Position numbers and translations under genes: made by a program. A stretch of DNA of 64,000 bases from Glycine soja (Eukaryota; Streptophyta; Magnoliopsida; Fabales; Fabaceae), in contig NC_041004.1 in the NCBI RefSeq assembly GCF_004193775.1, forward strand, positions 6,719,309-6,783,308. The letters are read 5' to 3'. Below the pieces are notes generated by a model. It was not told the origin of the DNA. It saw only the letters and a program-made list of their open reading frames with translations, and searched no databases. This document shows, piece by piece, positions 9,802 to 19,740 of this stretch; the stretch's first letter is position 1; every line of letters begins with the position of its first letter.

Positions 9802-12724
9802 CTACATTCTACTAATATATGGAGTTGTCCACTGCTTTGCCTGAGAATAACAATTGCTTGACCAAAACAACGCTGGAGGCGGTAAGGGACAATGGTCTTT
9901 CAAATAAACCTGTTGTACATGAACAAAGATTATATCATGCGGTGACCGTGTCAAATGAACTAGCGAAGTCATTGCATAATTGTTATACTAATTATATTCA
10001 ATGTACCTGAACAAAATGATTTCCAAACAAGTGACCGACACATATCATGCGGTGCCCAGAAGAATCAGGCGGTGGTTGACTTCTAAGAGGAAAAAATGTC
10101 ATGCTTTGTTGTCGGGACAACGATACAAGGATTATGTTATACCGTGATGCAATCACATATCCCATCTCCGTTATATCCATCCACTTGTCCACACTAACCT
10201 GAATCAACCAAACATACACATGTAAGTAATTTCAAGTTTGTTATTAAAAAAATTAACCTAAAAACATACCTTCGAAAACCCATCATCAAGTAGGGACAAC
10301 TTTAATTGTTCAAATCTCTTTGTGCCATCGAAGAGGTTCATGTACTCATGCGACCACCTGCCAAGTTCTTTAATCAATTCATTATGCACTAACGGCCACG
10401 AATCTTCCCCCATACCTAATAAAGAGGCAATGGACCGATATCCACAGTTACCGTTCGCTTTGACATCCACAACGTCACGAATGAAACCTTGAATGAATGG
10501 CGCAAATTGATCCAACATCGGGATGATCCTTGTTGGCTGAGGCGGTTCAGAACATGATGCACTACGTTTGACTGGAGAGTTGCTGCTTTGAACAGAATGA
10601 AAAGCATCAACATACTCCCAGTAAGACGGATCACGCTTTGTGGATCTTTGACTTCTTTTCATCGGTTTCTTCGGTGCACCTTTAGTGTTGACCTTTGACG
10701 GAGGAGGGCACATAGAGTTATGATCAGGGTATGCAATTTCTCAAAGTTTACTCTTCAGAGTTACTTTGCCAGACACATCAAGTTCATCAAACCTTTTAGA
10801 TACGGTCTCTATCTCTTCCTTGATACTGACTTCCGTCTCACATAACCCTTGGTCTGAAAAGCAAAGTCTCCTCCAGAAAATATGGACTGACTCCACTGGG
10901 ATGCTGCCAGCAGTATACCTAGAAAGCTCACATGCACAAGGAAGACCGTGCGTGCTTCTCATCACTCAACCACGAGAAAAGGGATTGTTGTCGAGATAAC
11001 GTAGACAGTCAACCTCAAAAGCAATCTGATTTAAAGTGTCCCTTGAAACCATCCCAAGAAGCCTCTTGTATAAGGCTTTTTTATATACACGCCCAACCAC
11101 ATGCGTACTGGTTTCAAAGGATGCTTTAATTTCAACGTGTTGCAGCGTGATCATGTTGTTCATGGCATCCCAAACACTACATAGGTCTCCAACGCTATTT
11201 TGTAGTACTCTTTTGAGAGCCCAATGAGCTGATTCAACCCTAGATTTAAAATACACAACAAACATGAAAATATACAACAATTAAATACCATTTATTAATA
11301 ATCCTTACTAACAAATAAAATCAGTTCTTAATACCTGTTTGTTGTTGTGTTGCCTAGGTGCATGACCTTATTCGTCCATGCTGTAATAAATTTTTCCTTG
11401 TGAGGGATAATCCATGTGTCGTTAACATAGTCAATGAATATCGGCCAAGGGGAACAAGCAATTTGAAACTTCTGAAGCGACTTAGCGAACTGGTGTTCGG
11501 ACGGACAATCAACCAAAGTACCCCAGTTATCCATTACATAGTCCCATGCATTTTTTTCACCGATTAAAGATTTGCACTTCGCCTTCACATTCTTATCAAT
11601 ATGAAACCTGCACAACAAATTTGTACACTCCGGGAACACAGTTTTCACTGCATTCATCAGTGCTAGGTCTCTGTCAGTGACAATAACAACAGGGAGGCGA
11701 TCGTTTCTTAAAAATAGGCCTCGAAATCATTCCAAAGCCCATACAATATTATTAACACGCTCAACCTCCAGATATGCAAACCTAGTAGAGAATGTCATTG
11801 CCGTTGGTGTCACTCCAACAAAGTCAAGTAGTGGGAGTTTGTACCTGTTTGTTTTGTAGGTACTGTCTATAAAAAACACCAGATGGCATGCATTGCATAA
11901 CTTTACTGCATCTGGGTGACACCAAAATAGATCACGCACCACAACTTCATCCTTCAATCTATGCCAATGAATGTATTGATCACGTTCGAGAAGCTTCATC
12001 AGATGTTGCATTTCGGTATGAGCTCCTCTTATTGAAGAACGATATGCACTTCTTGCATTGTAAATTTGCTTTATCGTGATGCAACTGTTGGCATTGTGTT
12101 CCTTCAACGTTAGCAAGATGTTTTTTGGTTTCACCATCGACTTTCTCATATCAGCAATAATTTTCTTTTCATCCTTAGTCAATCACCCAGCGTATGGATG
12201 TCCAACTAAGGACTTGGCCAATTCATGATTGTGAATCCCACAGATCAACTTCACCATCCAACCTTCCCCTCCATGCACTGGTTTCCCAAGAAGCCTGAAG
12301 GGACAACCACATTTCCTACTGCCTGTGTCTTTTCTAACGAATTCTTTATTCCTACACTTGTAAGTACCACTCCTTTCACACCCAATTAAGACAAATGAAC
12401 TTCTTCCTCTGCTACCGATATCTGTGTCAGACCTCATAATCACTGCAACAAATCCATTTTCATGGGCAACTGTTTGAGCCTATTGCAAAACATCATCTCG
12501 AGTACCGAATACCTACAACGCAACCTAAACATATAAATTTTTATACAAAACATCAATTCAACCAAATGACTCAAATTATCTATGATTACCTGAGATGTAT
12601 TAAAAGCATTTGAACAATCGACATGTGGTTCATTCACCCCACATTCTTCTTCATTATCATAATCATAATCTATATGAACTTCTTGTGACATCGCATAGTC
12701 ATACCTCCATTGATCTTCGCCCAT
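9802..12724 (-). pseudogene. Mutator-like transposase fused to an OTU-type cysteine protease
   Basis: Five exons with GT-AG introns can be read: 12724-12590, 12512-11335, 11239-10270, 10198-10007 and 9909-9802. They keep one frame of 861 codons. Domains in order: acidic N-terminus; FAR1-type zinc-binding DNA-binding region (GCPFRLLGK, GIHNHELA); MULE transposase core (FIDSTYKTNRYKLPLL, then CRFHIDKNVKAKC); SWIM-like zinc motif (THGLPCACEL); a basic linker; and an OTU domain with the Asp/Cys box (NGNCGYRSIASLLG) and the matching His (NHFVQ). Five in-frame stops interrupt it: TAG at 12480-12482 and TGA at 12183, 11727, 10966 and 10741 (lowest base of each). No frameshift was found. The splice sites were read by eye, and joining across every intron gives family-like protein. 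The transposase would cut and insert the element; the role of the OTU part in transposition is unknown. Confidence 0.85.
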
Positions 12725-12731
12725 CTTAAGG

Positions 12732-12909
12732 ACATATGCATCATACACAAGTACATTCAAATTATCATATAACCACATCCAAAAATTTACTACACATTAA
12801 CTAACAAACATATTAACAGGACATATGCATCATACAAAAGTATATTCAAATTATCATATAACCACATCCACAAATTGACTACATATTAACTAACAAACAT
12901 ATTAACAAC
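12732..12909. repeat. 89-bp tandem duplication
   Basis: Two adjacent copies start with ACATATGCATCATAC at 12732 and 12821 and differ at a handful of positions. They cover the 5' edge and upstream flank of the MULE gene, so the start region of that gene is partly duplicated. Confidence 0.85.
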
Positions 12910-13109
12910 TAATACAAATAAATTCTAAATTTATAACTAAATTATTTACTTAAACTAAACTTAACACTATAATAAACAACTAATAAAACATTTTTCTACT
13001 ACAACAAAATACAATTATGTTACCTAAATCATTCAATATTATACCAAAATCATTATACCTAATTAAACCAATTATATCCACAATTAAAAATACAGATATA
13101 TTATAAATG

Positions 13110-13112
<3 letters not shown>

Positions 13113-13190
<78 letters not shown>
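13113..13190. repeat. (AC)n(AT)n compound microsatellite
   Basis: About 19 AC units run directly into about 20 AT units. The surrounding 12910-13200 is AT-rich and holds no gene. Confidence 0.95.
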
Positions 13191-13194
<4 letters not shown>

Positions 13195-13216
13195 GCATAA
13201 TTAAAAAAATTTGTTA

Positions 13217-13395
13217 ATAAACTGACATTCTGGAAGAACTTCCATTCTTTCGGAAGTTACTATGTCCACTTCCGGAACCACTTCTTCCGGAATTGAGCAT
13301 AGTAACTTCCGGAAGAAGTTCTTCCGGAAATTCAACATTCTCATTCCGGAACTACTTCCTCCCGCAGTAAAAAGTTATTCCGGAAATAGCTTTTT
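13217..13395. repeat. TTCCGGAA-rich cluster, left
   Basis: Six copies of TTCCGG(A) occur within about 120 bp, most inside the palindrome CTTCCGGAAG or close variants. A matching cluster lies at 14045-14260. The two may be subterminal repeats of one DNA transposon, possibly the MULE or a non-autonomous element; this is inference. The 13400-14040 stretch between them is AT-rich with no gene, apart from GC-richer sequence at 13490-13660. Confidence 0.6.
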
Positions 13396-14044
13396 ACTGT
13401 TCATCTTATCTAAACAACTACCAAAAAACGCAAAAAAAAAACCGATAAATGCGTACCTCCGACGAAATACGAACAGCAACGACTAAAACAACTTCAAATA
13501 CGGAACAGCTGCTTCACGGGACCAACAAATCGCTTGATACGGAACTGCTACTTCACGGGACCACCAGAAAAGCTTTTTACAGAAAAGGATAACATTAGCA
13601 AGAAGACGGGGATGAAGGTGAAAACGCAGTAACTTTAAAGAAAACAACCAGGGGCAAAATCGTCATTACATATACATTAAATATTATTTTATTTTGTTAT
13701 TATTATAAAATGAAATTTATTTTACTTCACGTTGTTATAAAATTATAATTATTTTTTTATTATATATTAAGTTTTGTAATACAAATTAAATGTTATCATA
13801 ATAAATATTTTATATTTTTTATAAAATATACGAATTAATTAATTTTTATGATTTAAATTATACTAAATTGTCACACAAATTATTATTTACATTTACATGC
13901 GCGTAAAAGAGGAATTACAAATATTAGTCATAATTATGTTCACTAATAATAATTTATGTATAATAATATTACTTATTTTATAACTTAATTTATTTATTAA
14001 AAGCAAATAATTAGAAAAATACAGCATTTTAAAAAACCAAACAA

Positions 14045-14260
14045 AATAACTTCCAGAACAACCTTCTTCCGGAAGAAGAAGGAAGTATTCCGGAAGACCC
14101 TTTTTTCCGGAAAACTTCCGAAAGACACTTCTTCCGGAACGTTTTCTCGAGTTCTTCTGGAAGTCCACATTCTTCTTCCGGAAGAAGGTTCTTCCGAAAG
14201 TTTTCCAGAAAAATGGTCTTCCAGAAAACTTCCGGAAGAATGGTCTTCCGGAAATAGCCT
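14045..14260. repeat. TTCCGGAA-rich cluster, right
   Basis: Seven copies of TTCCGG and several one-base variants lie in about 200 bp. They flow into sequence at 14265-14340 containing GGGCATAATTGCCC and GGGTGC repeats, which looks like a transposon end. The open frames across it have low-complexity, Phe/Arg/Ser-rich translations and are not treated as genes. Confidence 0.6.
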
Positions 14261-14299
14261 TCGCGGAAGGGCATAATTGCCCATTCACTGTTTGTTGGG

Positions 14300-16065
14300 T
14301 GCCCCAACAATTTTACTGGGTGCACGTAGCAACTCCCTTTTTGTACTCTCAGTGTTGTTGGACTACCTTTGAGCTTTAGCATATTGTAGGCCTATTTCCA
14401 GTGTTTGCGAAGGAAAGTGAAAATCGTTTTTTAATAGTTAATATCATCATTTAGGGGAAGGAAGTCTACACCAACACAAACACTACCTAGTAGATTTCAG
14501 GCTTACATTATTGTTTAGTGTGTGGCTGTTGCAACAAAGCTGAAGATACATGATTATATATATTCAATAACTAACTTGAATGGTTTGTATATTTTCTTAC
14601 TCACCTTTTTTGGTGTAATATTAGGTTCAACATGTAGAAAAAAAATGAAGGAAAATGAAAGGCACACCAGTAACCGGAAGGAGCATCAACTTGGATCATC
14701 ATTTGGTAATGAACTAGGACAAGACATTGTACCATTTGGAGGCACCCAGACTAGCCACACATGAAGCACATATAAGAATCTAGGGTTTTTTTTTGGCAAA
14801 CATTGTTATTGAAAGAAGGGTTATGTTAATGTTTTTTTATTTTGGGGAAATCGGAATATGTGTTGTTATGTAAATGGATGGCCAATTTGTTAAGACATTT
14901 GAATGGCCTTTACTTTAACTTTTTTTGTGTACAATATTGTCTTTATGTTATGTGGCTGACCATTATGTTTGGTTTTTATTTTGGCTAGTTGACCTCAACA
15001 GGTGTGAGCCATAACTTTTATGTCAATATATTAATGTGAAAGCTAACTGTTTTGTCTTCATATTTTCTGTTCATCATGATAATTCAATTCATTTCATTCA
15101 TTCAAACAAGAAATTAAGGCCAATTTTAAAACCTACTTTCTTAATATACCATATTAATAGTAAAACCTAATGAAAGCATTATGAGAGCCAATTTGTGACT
15201 CCATTTCATTGATTCAAACAGGAAAGGCCAAATTACATAACTTGCATCCTAATAAAACTGAACCAAATACATTAAACTTTCCCCAAACCAAAATGGACCC
15301 CAATTAACCAAAACATCAAATGTCACTTGTTGAAAACAACCAACACAGAGACAAATAAACCCATTGCCCAAAACACCTCAACAACAACAATCAATATCAG
15401 TCCCTTCATTCTCTCATTTGCAAGTTTTTTTTCTAGCTTCTCAATCTCTCTCTTTGCTTCTTGTAACTCATGCTTAGTTTCATCCCTACTTTCTTGTCAG
15501 ATCCACATTACCAGCATCCCCATTTGCCTTACGTTCATTTGCCCCACGTTCATTTTCCCATTTAAAAAACCGCAAGAGTACCTAGTCTGCACAAACAAAA
15601 TTATAAAAAAAAATTAGATAAAATTTAAAATACAAAAATAACACAACTGATACCTATATTTCGGTACGGACATCATCAAAATCGTCTTCCAAAGTTTGCA
15701 TCACTCGATGAAAACGAACGTCCTGAAGCATCGAAGCGTGACACATCGCCTCTATGAAATGTGCCACTGTGTGAAGACGACATGGGAAACCCCCTAGCAG
15801 CCACCCCAGATCCATCACACCCTTTTCAACAAAAAATAATGTCCAAATACACAAATAGCAAGCTAAACTAAGTGAAACAACGTTGCACAAGCTAACTAGG
15901 ATTCTCTCAGACACGTCAGCGTCCAAGTTAACTTTGTATGCTTGTAGGGACTGAAAACAACATTGGTTCCATTTGAGAGACTAAAAGAAGAAAAAAAAAA
16001 TATTTAAAGCACGAAAAATAATATAAATCATATTTGAAGAACTAAAAACATATTTAAATTTGTAA
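14300..16065. other. Unassigned region with weak ORF relics
   Basis: No gene can be called. A plus frame at 14522-14764 (80 codons) has one hydrophobic stretch then a polar tail, with no recognised family. On the minus strand, 15600-15310 encodes a short Lys/Glu-rich helix followed by a hydrophobic segment. That resembles the C-terminus of plant GRF-zinc-finger transposon proteins, but only weakly. A minus frame at 15926-15654 (90 codons) is also unrecognised. These may be parts of one decayed DNA transposon. Confidence 0.3.
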
Positions 16066-16070
16066 AAATA

Positions 16071-17270
16071 TGAAATTCTGATACTGGGGACAGATGTCGT
16101 ACAGGATGTCACGACATCACGCTTCAGAACATGCAGATTGTCTTTGACTGTATGAACGGATTAAACAAGTAAATAACACAAGAGAATTGTTAACCCAGTT
16201 CGGTGCAACCTCACCTACATCTGGGGGCTACCAAGCCAGGGAGGAAATCCACTAAAATAGTGTTAGTTCAAGGTCTAACAGCCACTGTTTACAACCTTCT
16301 CACCTAACCACTACCTGTGCAATCTCTACCTAAGAGCCACTCTTAGATATGAGAACCCCGCTCACTCCCTCTCAATCACACTCCCGTGTTTACAAATAAA
16401 TCAAAGACACACCAGAGATCAACTCTGAACAAAAGGGATCAACCCTACACACTAGAGATCAACTCTACACACTAGAGATCAACTCTACACACTCAGGTCC
16501 AACACTTGATGTTAGGGTACCATCAAGGTGGCTCACAAAACACTCAAGTCCCAAAACTCACAAAATAACTCTTCAATCCCGGACTTGGTACAGAACTCGT
16601 GCAGCCTTCGTGTTTATATAGCAGTGTGCGTTTCTGGGCTGCAACTACTTGTGCTGGATGAGATCTATCATTATCCTGAAAAAATCTGCAGTTAAAGAAC
16701 TAAAAGATAACGTTTGATCTTTTAGTTTGAATCTTTAATCTTTAATCTTTAATCCCTGAACGAACTCTTCTAGTTTGTAATTCGAACTTTAATGATCTTT
16801 TAATTCGTTCCTAAAGATAGATCATCTAATCTTTTGCTAACTGCACAATAATCTGTTAAAGAGATAACAGATTTATGTGTCCAGTATTTTCGGGCAAGAT
16901 GTCCTGGACATCGTATCCGACATCGTGGATCCTGCAGCTTCAATGCTTTTAGCAACTTCAGTATTTTCGGGCAGGATGTCCTGGACATTGTATCCGACAT
17001 CGTGGATCCTGCAGCTTCAATGCTTTTAGCAATTCCAGTATTTTCGGGCAGGATGTCCTGGACATTGTATCCGACATCGTGAATCCTGCAGCTTCAATTC
17101 TTCATTTGACATTTCATCTTGCCTTGTGCATTGTGCAGCCCGATCTTATTCTTTGACATAACGTTGGACATCATGTGCAGCAACTCCAGCTTTCCTTCAT
17201 TGTCTAAGTGCTTATGTTTTAACAAAATCTTAGCCAATCTTTTAAAACTCAGTAGAGCTAAGCACTAACA
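16071..17270 (-). repeat. 3' LTR of element C
   Basis: It begins TGAAATTCTG and ends CACTAACA. It differs from the 5' LTR at only three bases: a G/A in TCTAACA(G/A)CCACTG, a T/C in CTACC(T/C)GTGC, and a G/A in GTATCC(G/A)ACATC. It contains a threefold 20-bp repeat around AGAGATCAACTCTACACACT and a threefold 77-bp repeat. Confidence 0.95.
16882..17098. repeat. 77-bp tandem triplication in the LTR of element C
   Basis: Copies start with CAGTATTTTCGGGCA at 16882, 16959 and 17036, the third shortened. Each carries GATGTC-CTG-GACAT followed by further GACATC half-sites. The same structure repeats in the other LTR at about 25341-25557. Such blocks could hold promoter or enhancer elements; that is inference. 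Confidence 0.9.
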
Positions 17271-17282
17271 ATCTCCCCCTTT
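17271..17282 (-). other. Polypurine tract of element C
   Basis: The minus strand reads AAAGGGGGAGAT directly against the 3' LTR, the usual site where plus-strand cDNA priming starts. Related purine runs lie further inside the element at about 17463, 17557, 17630, 17682 and 17770. Multiplied polypurine tracts are a known Sirevirus trait. Confidence 0.85.
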
Positions 17283-17420
17283 GGCAAATTTTGTCTAAAA
17301 CATACTTAGACACTTCCTGAGCAGGTACAAGCAGTTATGCAAGTGGGATCAACAACTTTCATTATCAGAGTAATCAAGCACAGCGGAAATTCTGCAAGTT
17401 GCAAATCTACAAGTCTTCTC

Positions 17421-17612
17421 CAGGATGTCAAGACATCTCACGTGACATCAGCTTTCTGCTCCCCCTGTCTCAATGCTCTTTCACTGCAGCATCTTCTATC
17501 AGCTACTAGTCTTTTCCAGGATGTCAAGACATCTCATGTGACATCACCTTTCTGCTCCCCCTGTCTTCATGCTCTTACTGCAGCATCTTCTATCAGCTAG
17601 TAGCTTACACCA
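17421..17612. repeat. 96-bp tandem duplication in the 3' spacer of element C
   Basis: Two copies start with CAGGATGTCAAGACATCTCA at 17421 and 17517. Each includes a GATGTC-AA-GACATC palindrome and a purine run on the minus strand. It lies between the third ORF and the 3' LTR; no gene lies in 17283-17859. Confidence 0.85.
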
Positions 17613-17859
17613 GTCATCATCAGCAGCAGCAGTCTCCCCCTCAAAATCATGAATCATGCATACAGCGTATCATACAACTTCCCCTCAAAATCATACATCA
17701 TGACTACTATTGCATACATAGAGTCCTACTACTCAGAATCATAAATCATGCACACATAATACATAATACTCCCCCTTTTTAGACAGAATTTGACAAAAGT
17801 AGAATGCATGCAAATATTACAGACCAATAGTAATCAATTGTTCAAAGGGACATGCCCCT

Positions 17860-19608
17860 TTAGCTAGTAAAAGTAAAAATAAAGGTCTGATGATCATGGG
17901 GTGGCTTCAGAATCTTCATCTGATTCAGTATCCTCTGCTGCATCTTCCTCTTCCTCAGCACCTTGCATGTGTCCTTGAGTTCAGCAATCAGAGCATCCTT
18001 GGACACAGCACCTGAAGCAGCAGCTTTCCCTGATGTCGAGACAATGTCTGGGACATGTGTCCCCTCAAACAGTTTGTAATGCAGGGATAGAGGAGATTCT
18101 CTCTTCATTATAGAGTCAGTGTAGTTTAAAATATTGGGATGTTGACTCAACATAATGCCACACAATACAGTTGGGAAGGCAATGGGTAATTTGACAGCAA
18201 ATGATTCTGAATGCTTAACAGTTTGATCAAAAATGTAGTTTCCAAAATTAAATTTGGACTTGGTTCCAACAGCATACAGAAATTTACCCAAACCTGTGGC
18301 AACAGTGGAAGTATGATTGGTGGGTACCCAGTTTGCAGCTCCAATCCTGTGCAGGATTGCATATTTCACACTCAGCTTCCCTGCAGACAGCTTCCCTTTC
18401 TTTGGCCAATGCTGGACTTGTTTGGCAGTGATTTCCTTGGCCATTTGATGCTCAGAGACAGCAATATCCACCACTCCATCTGTTGGTCTGTCCAGGTATT
18501 TGTTGATCACAGCAGGGGAGAATCTAACACATTTTCCTCTGACAAACACTCTTTGATACTCATCACTCTTTCTGTTTGTTATGTCAGAGGGAATGTTGAC
18601 AATGAATTCCCTGACTAGACTCTCATAGCAGTCTCCCAACTTGGTGACAGTCTTCAGCAGTCCAGCAGCCTTGATGAGGTCCATGATCTCCTTGCAATCC
18701 AAGGCAGCTCTTCCCAGTTCTCTTTCCAAGGCCAGTCTGCGTTGATACACGAATTTCCACCTTTCAGCATTGCCAATGGAGTGGAATGAGATGTTGTCCA
18801 ATGGTGCATCAGGGACATTTTCAGGCACCTTTTTCCCTGATTTCTTGGCCCTCTTTGATGTCGAGACATCTAGTTCGACATCATCATCAGAATCAGATGA
18901 GGAAATTTCTTTCCTCTTCTTGGAAGGGATTGCAACTTTGCTCCTTCTGGATGTGGTAGGAGTGATTGGAGTGCTTTTCTTCTGGGCCATAGTCTTGATT
19001 CGTCCAGACCTCTTAAGGGGGGTTTTTCCTTTTCTGCTTTGTAGTCTTTCCGCAATGCCAGGTGCCAACTTGTTGGCAATGGGTTCCTCATCAGATTCTA
19101 CATCTTCGAGGTCAATGAGGTCACCTGGAGCAGGTTCTGGTGCCTTTGGTGCAGGGGTCTCTTCTGTGGCTTGATCATCTTCTTCTGTTGATTCCTCTTC
19201 ACTGGGTGAAGGGAGGGCTTCAGCATTTGGGGTGGAAGATGTTGGAACATCTTTCTCAGCATCAGGCACAGAAGCATCTTTCAGAATGCTACTCACAATA
19301 CTGCGGATTTTCTTGTCCATCTCTGTGTCTACTTCCCTAGGACTTGTTGCAAGGCTAGGGTTTTCAGCAATCTTCACTCCCTGTTGTCTTCTGGGAGCCA
19401 GTTTCTCAGGAGCAGAGGCTTGACCAGGAATTATTTGTATGGGTTGGATGTTGAATTCAGGTTGTTCCTGGTGCGGAGATGATGGTACAGCGGGTGAACC
19501 AGAAGCTGAAGTTTCTTTTGGTGAGGTAGCCATGGAGAAGCAGAGCTTTTGGAATGGTTTCGTGAATTTCTGAGAGCTATTGGGAAATGCTGAAGACGGG
19601 ATTACCAC
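17860..19608 (-). CDS. Envelope-like third ORF of element C
   Basis: The frame is open for 582 codons, and continues open upstream without a stop to the pol TAG at 19738-19740, in the same frame. The first ATG is at about 19533 (MATSPKETSA). The N-terminal half is rich in Ser, Pro, Glu and basic runs (KKRKEISSSDSDDD), as in disordered or nuclear-targeted segments. The C-terminal half (about residues 280-530) looks globular and resembles the putative plant transposon protein domain. No clear signal peptide or strong membrane segment is seen, so a true envelope role is unproven. The last 25 or so residues are basic, while an overlapping frame ending at about 17898 encodes an acidic tail, suggesting a frameshift near 17960-17985. 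It could be expressed as a pol fusion by stop-codon readthrough, as known for soybean SIRE1. Confidence 0.85.
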   Translation of the reverse strand: MVIPSSAFPNSSQKFTKPFQKLCFSMATSPKETSASGSPAVPSSPHQEQPEFNIQPIQIIPGQASAPEKLAPRRQQGVKIAENPSLATSPREVDTEMDKKIRSIVSSILKDASVPDAEKDVPTSSTPNAEALPSPSEEESTEEDDQATEETPAPKAPEPAPGDLIDLEDVESDEEPIANKLAPGIAERLQSRKGKTPLKRSGRIKTMAQKKSTPITPTTSRRSKVAIPSKKRKEISSSDSDDDVELDVSTSKRAKKSGKKVPENVPDAPLDNISFHSIGNAERWKFVYQRRLALERELGRAALDCKEIMDLIKAAGLLKTVTKLGDCYESLVREFIVNIPSDITNRKSDEYQRVFVRGKCVRFSPAVINKYLDRPTDGVVDIAVSEHQMAKEITAKQVQHWPKKGKLSAGKLSVKYAILHRIGAANWVPTNHTSTVATGLGKFLYAVGTKSKFNFGNYIFDQTVKHSESFAVKLPIAFPTVLCGIMLSQHPNILNYTDSIMKRESPLSLHYKLFEGTHVPDIVSTSGKAAASGAVSKDALIAELKDTCKVLRKRKMQQRILNQMKILKPPHDHQTFIFTFTS

Positions 19609-19731
19609 GACAATATAAGTTTGAATGAGGAATATAGAGGGGCGTGTGAAGCAACGGTCGAATTCGTTTTGGCTTAGTAGTGAACGTGCTATTAATGTTA
19701 AGTGATTCGTTTGGGCACGTTCAGATTGCAG

Positions 19732-19740
19732 TAGCTGCTA
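19732..19740 (-). promoter_or_regulatory. Stop-codon readthrough context between pol and third ORF
   Basis: On the minus strand the pol frame ends TAG CAG CTA. This fits the UAG-CAR-YYA rule of tobamovirus-type readthrough signals, which SIRE1 is known to use to express its envelope-like protein. The frame after it stays open through 43 codons into the third ORF. Confidence 0.8.

Noticed and set aside
13113..13190. Possible origin or scaffold region from the long AC/AT run
   Set aside because: A compound microsatellite explains it fully.
14522..14764. Small membrane protein gene
   Set aside because: One hydrophobic stretch in an 80-codon frame within transposon-like surroundings is not enough support.
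16800..17000. Frame of 66 codons repeated at 25259-25459
   Set aside because: It is identical in both LTRs of element C and comes from the 77-bp tandem repeats; an LTR repeat, not a gene pair.
17860..19608. True viral envelope protein in element C
   Set aside because: No convincing signal peptide or membrane segment could be read, so only the neutral term envelope-like is used.
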